Positions 1 to 7,601 of a DNA stretch of 11,678 nt are shown here, in pieces (position 1 is the first letter of the stretch; every line of letters begins with the position of its first letter). The notes beneath the pieces were generated by a model that made no database searches, was not told the origin of the DNA, and saw only the letters and a program-made list of their open reading frames with translations. The stretch spans positions 1 through 11,678 of the forward strand of contig CAKQVC010000036.1 of assembly GCA_934277655.1 (NCBI GenBank), read 5' to 3'. The stretch is from an uncultured Clostridia bacterium (GTDB lineage Bacteria > Bacillota > Clostridia > Peptostreptococcales > Anaerovoracaceae). Made by a program: the position numbers and the translations under genes.

Positions 1-701
1 TGCAGATGATCGCAGATCTGATCCGGACGCTGGAGCCGAAACCGGGAAGACAGTTTTCTTCTGGAGAAAATGTCAGGTATGTGGTTCCGGATGTTACTGT
101 TGAAAAAATTGATGGAGAATATCATGTGATTACCAATGATGGTGCACTTCCGCGCCTGATGGTAAGCCCGTATTATGTATCTCTGGCAAAACAGGCACCC
201 AATGATGAGGAACTTTCTAAATATCTTACGGATAAATATAATTCCGCACTATGGCTGATCCGCAGCATAGAACAGAGGAAACAGACGATCTATCAGGTTG
301 CACAGGCAGTAGTCGATTATCAGAAAGAGTTTCTGGATAAGGGTACGAAATACATGAAGACGTTGACTTTGAAACAGGTAGCGGAAGCTTTAGATATTCA
401 CGAATCCACGGTAAGCCGTTCAATCAACGGAAAATATATGCAGACACCAAGAGGTGTTTTTGAGATTAAATACTTCTTTTCCAGTGGTATTACGGGAAAT
501 GATGGAGAAGGGATGTCTTCCAACAGTATTAAATCCTTTATTAAGGAAATCATAGATGGCGAAGACCCGAAAAAACCGTATAGCGATCAGGAAATGGTCG
601 AGATCCTCGGGAAAAAAGGAATTGAAATTTCAAGGAGAACGGTTGCAAAATACAGAGAAAGCATGAATATCTTGTCATCTTCAAAGCGAAGAAGATATTA
701 G
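1..701 (+). CDS. rpoN: RNA polymerase sigma-54 factor, C-terminal part (5' end outside window)
   Basis: Sigma-54 directs RNA polymerase to -24/-12 promoters that need an ATP-driven activator. The frame is open from base 3 to the TAG at 699-701, so the gene enters from the left. About 233 residues are visible, against roughly 430-480 for the full family. They hold the end of the core-binding domain, then the helix-turn-helix region with 'ESTVSRSINGKY' followed by 'TPRGVFEIKYFFSSG', which is highly typical of the family. Near the C-terminus is the RpoN box, 'SRRTVAKYRE', which reads the -24 element; the usual first residue is Ala rather than Ser. The tail SSSKRRRY is basic. The N-terminal activator-interacting region is not visible. 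In several clostridia rpoN lies just before the gap-pgk-tpi cluster, which fits the position here. No terminator separates it from gap1, so read-through is possible. Confidence 0.95.
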   Translation, partial: QMIADLIRTLEPKPGRQFSSGENVRYVVPDVTVEKIDGEYHVITNDGALPRLMVSPYYVSLAKQAPNDEELSKYLTDKYNSALWLIRSIEQRKQTIYQVAQAVVDYQKEFLDKGTKYMKTLTLKQVAEALDIHESTVSRSINGKYMQTPRGVFEIKYFFSSGITGNDGEGMSSNSIKSFIKEIIDGEDPKKPYSDQEMVEILGKKGIEISRRTVAKYRESMNILSSSKRRRY

Positions 702-712
702 AAGATAGCATT

Positions 713-777
713 GGAAATATAAAATCTGTTTAACATTGTTTCAAAAATATCAAAAAGATATTTCATAAAATTATATT
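713..777 (+). promoter_or_regulatory. Candidate gap1 promoter/operator region with inverted repeat
   Basis: This AT-rich stretch lies between rpoN and gap1. It contains a perfect 7-bp inverted repeat, AAATATC (745-751) and GATATTT (757-763), with a 5-nt A-only loop. A GGAAATATA copy lies at 713-721 and a TATATT hexamer, a possible -10 box, at 772-777. I see no convincing -35 element at the right distance, so the promoter call is weak. The repeat lies just upstream of the possible -10, where an operator would be expected. The hairpin has no G/C core and no T-run, so it is not a good terminator for rpoN. Confidence 0.4.
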
Positions 778-797
778 AAATTGTCATTATGAGTGAC

Positions 798-805
798 AGG
801 AGGAG
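798..805 (+). promoter_or_regulatory. Ribosome binding site that fixes the gap1 start
   Basis: AGGAGGAG ends 7 bases before the ATG at 813. The frame is also open from an ATG at 789, but this Shine-Dalgarno sequence would then lie inside the coding region. Starting at 813 gives [15 protein letters not shown], the normal GAPDH N-terminus. Confidence 0.9.
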
Positions 806-812
806 AATTAAA

Positions 813-1829
813 ATGGCGATTAGAGTTGGAATTAATGGTTTTGGTAGAATCGGACGTGTAGTAATCCGTGCGGCAATGGATATGCCGGAAATCGAGATCA
901 GAGCAATTAACCTTAGAAATGCAGATCTGGAGTACATGGTTTACATGCTGAAGTATGATACAGTCTTCGGAAGATTCCCGAAGAGTCTGGATTACGACCA
1001 GTCAGGTTTATATATAGATGGAAAACATGTAGATGTTTATTCCTGTTCCGATGCACTGGAGATTCCGTGGAAAGAAGCGGGCGTTGATTATGTTATCGAC
1101 TGTACAGGTGCATACGTTACAACAGAAAAAGCAATGGATCACATTGAGGCAGGAGCAAAGCATGTCATCATTTCTGCACCTGCAAAGGATAAGGACACAC
1201 CGACTTTTGTATATGGCGTAAACCACGAAAAATACAATTCAGATATGAAGGTCGTTTCCAATGCATCCTGTACAACAAACTGCCTGGCACCTTTAATGAA
1301 AGTTATTGAAGATAACTACGGGATTAAGGAAGGTTTGATGTCTACGATCCATGCAGCAACTGCAAAACAGAAAGTAGTTGATGCAAAATCCCTAAAAGAC
1401 TGGAGAACCGGAAGAAGTGTGTTCGGAAACGTTATTCCGTCTACGACAGGTGCAGCAAAAGCAGTAGGTCTTGTCATTCCATCTCTGCAGGGTAAACTGA
1501 CCGGAATTTCCTATCGTGTGCCGACTGCAGATGTATCCGTGATTGATGTGAACGTTGTTTTGAATACACCAACCAGTGGTCCGGAACTCAGACAGAAAAT
1601 TAAAGAGGCATCCGAAACTTATTTGAAAGGTGTCCTGGAATATGTAGATGATGAAGTTGTTTCCGGGGACTTTGTCGGAGACTCTCATACGTCCATCTTT
1701 GACTCCAGACAAACTATCGAATTGAATGATCATTTCTTCAAACTGATTGCATATTATGACAACGAATTCGGCTATTCCAGTAATCTGCTGAATATGTTGA
1801 AGCATATGCACGAAGTCGACTGCAAATAA
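813..1829 (+). CDS. gap: Glyceraldehyde-3-phosphate dehydrogenase, first copy, with atypical cofactor-site residues
   Basis: Cytosolic phosphorylating GAPDH, 338 residues, the usual length. The Rossmann motif NGFGRIGR is at residues 8-15. The catalytic Cys153 is in 'SNASCTTNC' and the base His180 in 'STIHAATAKQK'; 'IPSTTGAAKAVG' and 'YDNEFGYS' follow. The motifs HAAT, KDW and YMVYMLKYD place it nearer the E. coli GapA/eukaryotic GapC type than the usual Firmicute type, and it differs clearly from the second copy at 3254. The Asp that normally follows 'AIN' and selects NAD is replaced by Leu34-Arg35, with one extra residue in this loop. The cofactor-contact loop near 190-196 reads D-A-K-S-L-K-D where E. 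coli has D-G-P-S-H-K-D. Loss of this Asp and gain of basic residues suggest NADP or mixed specificity; this is inference. It is the first gene of the gap1-pgk-gap2-tpiA cluster. Confidence 0.95.
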   Translation: MAIRVGINGFGRIGRVVIRAAMDMPEIEIRAINLRNADLEYMVYMLKYDTVFGRFPKSLDYDQSGLYIDGKHVDVYSCSDALEIPWKEAGVDYVIDCTGAYVTTEKAMDHIEAGAKHVIISAPAKDKDTPTFVYGVNHEKYNSDMKVVSNASCTTNCLAPLMKVIEDNYGIKEGLMSTIHAATAKQKVVDAKSLKDWRTGRSVFGNVIPSTTGAAKAVGLVIPSLQGKLTGISYRVPTADVSVIDVNVVLNTPTSGPELRQKIKEASETYLKGVLEYVDDEVVSGDFVGDSHTSIFDSRQTIELNDHFFKLIAYYDNEFGYSSNLLNMLKHMHEVDCK

Positions 1830-1857
1830 TACGGACTGCAAGCCCGAAGAAGAAAGC

Positions 1858-1901
1858 TGCTATATTTCAGTATAGCAAAAAAAGAAAAGAAAAAGAGAAA
1901 A
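1858..1901 (+). other. Intercistronic hairpin followed by a 25-nt all-purine tract
   Basis: Perfect 7-bp arms TGCTATA (1858-1864) and TATAGCA (1871-1877) enclose a 6-nt loop, 28 bases after the gap1 stop. The next bases, 1877-1901, are purines only, mostly A. There is no T-run after the stem, so it is not a rho-independent terminator on the + strand. On the minus strand the T-rich stretch precedes the stem, which is also wrong for a terminator. It could protect or mark the gap1 mRNA 3' end after cleavage between gap1 and pgk; that role is a guess. Confidence 0.45.
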
Positions 1902-1934
1902 CAACGGCGGCAGATGCGATTTTGTCGTTATTCC

Positions 1935-1958
1935 GGAAATATAGAAATGGATATTTCC
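1935..1958 (+). promoter_or_regulatory. Perfect 8-bp inverted repeat in the pgk leader
   Basis: GGAAATAT (1935-1942) and ATATTTCC (1951-1958) are exact reverse complements separated by 8 bases. A CATAAT hexamer (5 of 6 matches to TATAAT) follows at 1961-1966, but no -35 box is visible at the proper distance. The left arm and its flank, GGAAATATAGAAAT, closely match GGAAATATAAAAT at 713-725 before gap1, and ATATTTC also recurs there at 758-764. This looks like a binding site shared by the two leaders, possibly an operator; the protein is unknown. Confidence 0.45.
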
Positions 1959-1993
1959 TACATAATAAAAATAAAACGGCCCAGCCGATTTAC

Positions 1994-1998
1994 GGAGG
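1994..1998 (+). promoter_or_regulatory. Ribosome binding site that fixes the pgk start
   Basis: GGAGG lies 8 bases before the ATG at 2007. The frame is open from an ATG at 1914, but the extra 31 residues have no Pgk character and would swallow both this site and the inverted repeat at 1935-1958. The start at 2007 gives [20 protein letters not shown], a normal Pgk N-terminus. Confidence 0.9.
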
Positions 1999-2006
1999 AA
2001 TTTATC

Positions 2007-4273
<2,267 letters not shown>

Positions 4274-4301
4274 CAGAATCGAAAGAAAAGTAGGTAAAAT
4301 T

Positions 4302-5048
4302 ATGCGATATCCGTTTATTGCGGGAAATTGGAAAATGTATAAAACTGTTGCGGAAGCGAAGGCTTTCGCAGCAGAATTTAAAAAATTATATCATGACACA
4401 GACGTGAAAGCTGCTATCTGTGCGCCGTTCCCTCAGCTTGCGGCACTGGTGGAAGCTTTCGGGGGTACAGGAATCGGTGTGGGAGCGCAAAATGTGCATT
4501 TCGAAAAAGAAGGAGCTTTTACAGGAGAGGTATCAGTTCCTATGTTGGAGGAAATCGGTGTTGATTACTGTATTGTAGGTCATTCTGAGCGAAGACAGTA
4601 TTTCGGCGAAACAGATGAAAGCGTTAACCGAAAGTTAAAGGCTCTGCTTGAAACGAAGATCGTTCCGATTTTATGTGTTGGCGAGGATTTGCAGCAGCGC
4701 GAAGCGAAAAAAGCAGTTATTGTTGTAAGTAGCCAGATCAAAGAAGATTTCAAAGAAATTCGAAGAGAAGATGCTGCAAAGATCGTAGTTGCATATGAAC
4801 CAATCTGGGCGATCGGAACAGGAAAGACGGCAACACCGGAGCAGGCAGGCGAAATGTGCAGTCTGATCCGTGAAACACTGATTGAACTTTACGATGAAGA
4901 AACTGCGGATCAGATTATTATTCAGTATGGAGGCAGTGTTAAACCTGAAAATGCTTCACAGATCCTGAATATGGAGGAAATTGATGGAGCTTTGGTAGGA
5001 GGTGCCAGTCTGGATCCGCTAAAATTTATAGAAATTGTAAACTTTTAA
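4302..5048 (+). CDS. tpiA: Triosephosphate isomerase
   Basis: Cytosolic TIM-barrel enzyme that interconverts dihydroxyacetone phosphate and glyceraldehyde 3-phosphate. At 248 residues it has the usual length. The catalytic set is complete: Asn9 and Lys11 in 'AGNWKMYK', His94 in 'VGHSERRQYFGE' and Glu166 in 'VAYEPIWAIGTGKTAT', which includes the flexible loop 6. The phosphate-binding ends 'IQYGGSVKPEN' and 'DGALVGGASL' are also present. The ATG at 4302 is preceded by AAGTAGG, a weaker ribosome binding site than those of its neighbours. It comes 28 bp after gap2, so it is co-transcribed. In many Firmicutes gpmI and eno would come next, but here secG follows instead. Confidence 0.98.
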   Translation: MRYPFIAGNWKMYKTVAEAKAFAAEFKKLYHDTDVKAAICAPFPQLAALVEAFGGTGIGVGAQNVHFEKEGAFTGEVSVPMLEEIGVDYCIVGHSERRQYFGETDESVNRKLKALLETKIVPILCVGEDLQQREAKKAVIVVSSQIKEDFKEIRREDAAKIVVAYEPIWAIGTGKTATPEQAGEMCSLIRETLIELYDEETADQIIIQYGGSVKPENASQILNMEEIDGALVGGASLDPLKFIEIVNF

Positions 5049-5092
5049 CTTGATTTTTATATACAGGGTATGTTACAATTAACAAGTTAAAA
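5043..5092 (+). repeat. 10-bp inverted repeat spanning the secG promoter
   Basis: TTTTAACTTG (5043-5052) and CAAGTTAAAA (5083-5092) are exact reverse complements with a 30-nt centre. The left arm includes the tpiA stop codon. A shorter dyad, TGTTA (5071-5075) and TAACA (5080-5084), lies inside and covers the -10 box. No T-run follows, so this is not a terminator. It could be an operator in DNA or a hairpin in read-through mRNA from tpiA. The ribosome binding sites begin just after it and would stay free. Confidence 0.5.
5050..5079 (+). promoter_or_regulatory. Probable sigma-A promoter for secG
   Basis: A TTGATT -35 box (5050-5055; 4 of 6 matches) is followed after 18 bp by TACAAT (5074-5079; 5 of 6 matches). 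A TG at 5071-5072 forms an extended -10 element. Transcription would begin near 5085-5087, giving a short leader before secG. The promoter starts immediately after the tpiA stop and allows secG to be expressed apart from the glycolytic genes. Confidence 0.6.
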
Positions 5093-5094
5093 AC

Positions 5095-5118
5095 AAGGAG
5101 GTACGAAAGGAGGTACGA
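5095..5118 (+). repeat. Exact tandem duplication of the secG ribosome binding site
   Basis: The 12-bp unit AAGGAGGTACGA occurs twice head to tail (5095-5106 and 5107-5118), directly before AA and the ATG at 5120. Each unit has a full AAGGAGG Shine-Dalgarno sequence. The proximal one is 6 bases from the ATG, a normal distance; the distal one is 18 bases away and would act at most as a standby site. Confidence 0.9.
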
Positions 5119-5119
5119 A

Positions 5120-5353
5120 ATGAAAATTTTCTTAATGATCTTACTCGCCGTAGCAAGTATTATTTTGATTGCCAGCGTTCTGCTTCAGTCAGGAAACAGC
5201 GCAGGATTATCCGGATCAATTGCAGGCGGTGCAGAACAGTTATTTGGTAAGAAAAAAAGCAAAGGATATGAAGCACTGCTGGAAAAAGTAACAATTGTCG
5301 GTGCAGTTCTCTTCATTCTGCTTTCACTTGCAATCATCACTTTATTCGAATAA
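5120..5353 (+). CDS. secG: Preprotein translocase subunit SecG
   Basis: Small inner-membrane subunit of the SecYEG channel, which assists SecA-driven export. It has 77 residues, a typical length for Gram-positive SecG. The first membrane helix covers about residues 2-22 (MILLAVASIILIASVLLQS). A Gly-rich loop, 'GNSAGLSGSIAGGAEQLFG', and basic KKKSKG at about 44-49 follow, then a second membrane helix at about 56-75. The 'LLQSG...G.....GG..LFG' pattern is the family hallmark. It lies 71 bp after tpiA, has its own promoter-like sequence and a doubled ribosome binding site, and is followed by a terminator-like hairpin. The tpiA-secG neighbourhood is found in many bacteria and has no evident functional link. 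Confidence 0.95.
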   Translation: MKIFLMILLAVASIILIASVLLQSGNSAGLSGSIAGGAEQLFGKKKSKGYEALLEKVTIVGAVLFILLSLAIITLFE

Positions 5354-5375
5354 TGATCGAATTATGTTTGAATAG

Positions 5376-5410
5376 AGCGATGGACAATGACATCGTTTTT
5401 AATTATTTTT
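5376..5410 (+). terminator. Probable terminator after secG
   Basis: CGATG (5378-5382) pairs with CATCG (5391-5395) over an 8-nt loop. The stem can be extended by a G-T and an A-T pair to 5376/5397. T5 (5396-5400) and a further T-rich stretch follow. The stem is short, so termination may be partial. The downstream half also serves as part of the apparent hppA promoter. Confidence 0.5.
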
Positions 5411-5415
5411 ATTAT
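5387..5415 (+). promoter_or_regulatory. Probable sigma-A promoter for hppA
   Basis: ATGACA (5387-5392; 5 of 6 matches to TTGACA) is followed by a 17-bp spacer and TATTAT (5410-5415; 5 of 6 matches to TATAAT). Transcription would start near 5421-5423, leaving a leader of about 62 nt before hppA. The -35 box lies in the loop and 3' arm of the secG terminator-like hairpin. Confidence 0.6.
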
Positions 5416-5428
5416 ATTTCGATTTAGC

Positions 5429-5477
5429 AAGAGGTACAGTTATTACAGTGCCTCTTCTTGTCGGAAATGGGAGGTAT
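5429..5477 (+). promoter_or_regulatory. hppA leader hairpin that could compete with ribosome binding site pairing
   Basis: AAGAGGTAC (5429-5437) pairs with GTGCCTCTT (5448-5456), with 9 pairs including one G-T. Two more pairs and a TATT loop lie beyond an A-A mismatch. No T-run follows. The same 3' arm can instead pair with the ribosome binding site region at 5469-5477: CCTC at 5451-5454 with GAGG at 5471-5474, with flanking A-T and wobble pairs. The two folds exclude each other. The first is stronger and forms earlier, so an accessible site would be the default. Any ligand or control is unknown. Confidence 0.45.
5469..5474 (+). promoter_or_regulatory. Ribosome binding site that fixes the hppA start
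   Basis: GGGAGG lies 9 bases before the ATG at 5484. The frame could also be read from a GTG at 5448, but that start lies in the leader hairpin, lacks a spaced Shine-Dalgarno sequence and adds 12 residues with no family character. Confidence 0.9.
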
Positions 5478-5483
5478 TATATC

Positions 5484-7496
5484 ATGACACAGATTTTTGC
5501 TGTAATCGCAGCTGTGATCGGTCTTGTTGTGGCTTTCTGCCTGGCAGCATGGATCGGTAAAGCTGACGAAGGTACAGACAGAATGAAGGAAATTGCCGGA
5601 TACATCAGAGAAGGTGCGATGGCTTTCCTGAGAAGAGAATATAAGACAATGGCAATTGTAATTGTAGTTCTCTTCTTGCTGATTGGCTTCTGCATTAACT
5701 GGACAACAGCAGTCCTGTACATCTGCGGAGCTTTATTATCTGTTCTTGCAGGCTTCTTTGGAATGAAGGTAGCTACTCTTGGTAACGTAAGAACAGCAAA
5801 CGCTGCAAGAGAATCCGGAATGAACAAAGCACTGAAAATTGCGTTCAGATCTGGTGCAGTTATGGGTCTTTGCGTATCCGGGCTTGGTCTGTTAGGACTT
5901 GGCATTACTGTATGTGTACTGGATCTCGCAACTGTAACAGAATGTATTACAGGTTTCGGACTTGGTGCTTCTTCTATGGCTTTATTCGGAAGAGTAGGCG
6001 GTGGTATTTACACCAAGGCTGCTGACGTTGGTGCAGACCTTGTAGGTAAGGTTGAAGCAGGTATCCCGGAAGATGACCCTCGTAATCCGGCAGTTATCGC
6101 TGATAACGTAGGCGACAATGTAGGTGACGTTGCTGGTATGGGTTCCGACCTTTTCGAATCTTATGTAGGTTCTATCATTTCTGCAGTCACACTGGCTTCC
6201 GTTGCAGTAAGCACTGCACCTGAAACAGCTACATTTACAGAAACTACAGCAGCGGTATTCCCTATGATCATTTCTGCAATCGGTATTCTTGCTTCTATCA
6301 TCGGTATCATGATCGTAAGAGGCAAAGACGGTGGAAACCCGGCAGCAGCTCTTAACATGGGTACTTATGTAAGCGGCATTATCGTAATTATTGCTACCGT
6401 AGTTCTGTCCAAGCAGATGCTGGGCGACTACACATATGCAGCAGCTATCATTGCTGGTCTGATCGTTGGTATTGCTATTGGTAAGGTTACAGAAATCTAT
6501 ACTTCCGGTGACTATAAATCCGTTCAGAAAATTGCTGAACAGTCCCAAACAGGTGCAGCTACTACTATTATCAGTGGTTTAGGTGTTGGAATGATGTCCA
6601 CATTATGGCCAATTCTGTTTATCTGTGTTGGTGTATTCGTAGCTTATCAGTTTGCCGGATTATACGGAATCGCTCTGGCAGCAGTAGGTATGCTGTCCAC
6701 TACAGGTATGACTGTTGCAGTTGATGCTTATGGTCCTGTATCTGACAATGCAGGTGGTATCGCAGAAATGTCTGAATTACCACACGAAGTAAGAGAAATT
6801 ACAGACAAATTAGACGCTGTAGGTAATACAACAGCAGCAATCGGTAAAGGTTTCGCTATCGGTTCTGCAGCACTGACTGCTCTTGCATTATTCGCATCCT
6901 ATGCAGCAGTTACAAAGCTTGATGTTATCAGCTTACTTGATCCAATCGTAATCATCGGATTATTCATCGGTGCTATGCTTCCGTTCTTATTCTCCGCTAT
7001 GACTATGAACTCTGTAGGGAAAGCTGCTAACCAGATGATCGAAGAAGTTAGAAGACAGTTCAGAGAAGATAAGGGCATCATGTCAGGAACTTCCAAGCCT
7101 GACTACGCTAACTGTGTAGATATTTCTACAAAGGCAGCTCTGCACGAAATGATCATTCCTGGTATCATGGCTATCGTTGCTCCACTTGCAGTAGGGATCA
7201 TCTTAGGACCTGCAGCTCTTGGCGGAATGCTTGGCGGTGCATTATCCTCCGGCGTATTACTTGCTATTATGATGGCAAATGCAGGCGGTGCATGGGATAA
7301 TGCTAAGAAGTACATCGAAGAAGGTCACTTCGGCGGTAAAGGTTCAGAACCTCATAAAGCAGCAGTTGTTGGCGATACTGTAGGTGACCCGTTCAAGGAT
7401 ACTTCCGGCCCATCTATCAATATCTTGATCAAATTAATGACTATCGTTGCAGTAGTATTCGCACCTTTATTCGTAAGCATTGGTGGATTACTGTAA
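5484..7496 (+). CDS. hppA: Ion-translocating membrane pyrophosphatase, potassium-dependent type
   Basis: Integral membrane pump that hydrolyses cytosolic pyrophosphate and exports H+ and/or Na+. It has 670 residues, very hydrophobic, consistent with the family's roughly 16 helices. The pyrophosphate/Mg site is seen in '[11 protein letters not shown]' from Asp181, '[13 protein letters not shown]' and 'VGDNVGD' to Asp215, and in '[16 protein letters not shown]' with Asp631, Asp635 and Asp639. The segment '[18 protein letters not shown]' has Ala451 and Gly454, where potassium-independent pumps have Lys and Thr, so potassium dependence is expected. Glu225 in 'DLFESYVGS' is at the position used by bacterial Na+ pumps such as that of Thermotoga; plant H+ pumps have Gly there and Glu one turn later. 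Na+ or mixed Na+/H+ transport is therefore plausible but not proven. It has its own promoter, leader hairpin and strong terminator, so it appears to be a single-gene unit. Confidence 0.97.
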   Translation: MTQIFAVIAAVIGLVVAFCLAAWIGKADEGTDRMKEIAGYIREGAMAFLRREYKTMAIVIVVLFLLIGFCINWTTAVLYICGALLSVLAGFFGMKVATLGNVRTANAARESGMNKALKIAFRSGAVMGLCVSGLGLLGLGITVCVLDLATVTECITGFGLGASSMALFGRVGGGIYTKAADVGADLVGKVEAGIPEDDPRNPAVIADNVGDNVGDVAGMGSDLFESYVGSIISAVTLASVAVSTAPETATFTETTAAVFPMIISAIGILASIIGIMIVRGKDGGNPAAALNMGTYVSGIIVIIATVVLSKQMLGDYTYAAAIIAGLIVGIAIGKVTEIYTSGDYKSVQKIAEQSQTGAATTIISGLGVGMMSTLWPILFICVGVFVAYQFAGLYGIALAAVGMLSTTGMTVAVDAYGPVSDNAGGIAEMSELPHEVREITDKLDAVGNTTAAIGKGFAIGSAALTALALFASYAAVTKLDVISLLDPIVIIGLFIGAMLPFLFSAMTMNSVGKAANQMIEEVRRQFREDKGIMSGTSKPDYANCVDISTKAALHEMIIPGIMAIVAPLAVGIILGPAALGGMLGGALSSGVLLAIMMANAGGAWDNAKKYIEEGHFGGKGSEPHKAAVVGDTVGDPFKDTSGPSINILIKLMTIVAVVFAPLFVSIGGLL

Positions 7497-7509
7497 TCTG
7501 AAAAACTTG

Positions 7510-7541
7510 CAGGGGTGGCAGATTGTCGCCCCTGTTTTTTT
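7510..7541 (+). terminator. Strong rho-independent terminator after hppA
   Basis: A 10-pair stem joins 7510-7519 with 7525-7534, including a CAGGGG/CCCCTG base and two G-T pairs. It has a 5-nt loop and is followed at once by seven Ts (7535-7541). It begins 13 bases after the hppA stop codon. It ends the hppA transcript and means pepP needs its own promoter; a TATAAG at 7557-7562 is a possible -10 box, but no -35 is clear. Confidence 0.93.
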
Positions 7542-7590
7542 GCTGTAATCATAAAATATAAGGCAGAATACGCGTGCTGCAATTTATTAA

Positions 7591-7595
7591 GAGGT
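7591..7595 (+). promoter_or_regulatory. Ribosome binding site that fixes the aminopeptidase start
   Basis: GAGGT lies 6 bases before the ATG at 7602. Open frame continues upstream to 7515, but that stretch overlaps the hppA terminator and does not resemble the family. Confidence 0.8.
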
Positions 7596-7601
7596 AAGAC
7601 A

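Noticed and set aside
702..812. Sigma-54 (-24/-12) promoter before gap1, suggested by the adjacent rpoN
   Set aside because: No GG-N10-GC core with TGGCAC/TTGC-like elements is present in this AT-rich region.
1858..1901. Rho-independent terminator between gap1 and pgk
   Set aside because: The stem is followed by A-rich purines, not Ts, on the + strand, and the minus-strand order is also wrong.
5068..5085. Possible Rex (NADH-sensing repressor) site at the secG promoter
   Set aside because: TTAACAA is present at 5079-5085, but the other half does not match TTGTTAA at the required spacing; the TGTTA/TAACA dyad here is separated by 4 rather than 6 bases.
5376..5483. Known metabolite riboswitch in the hppA leader
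   Set aside because: The predicted leader of about 62 nt contains one hairpin and an alternative pairing, but no conserved core that I recognise from c-di-GMP, c-di-AMP, Mg or Na riboswitches. It is kept as a possible novel switch, not a named class.
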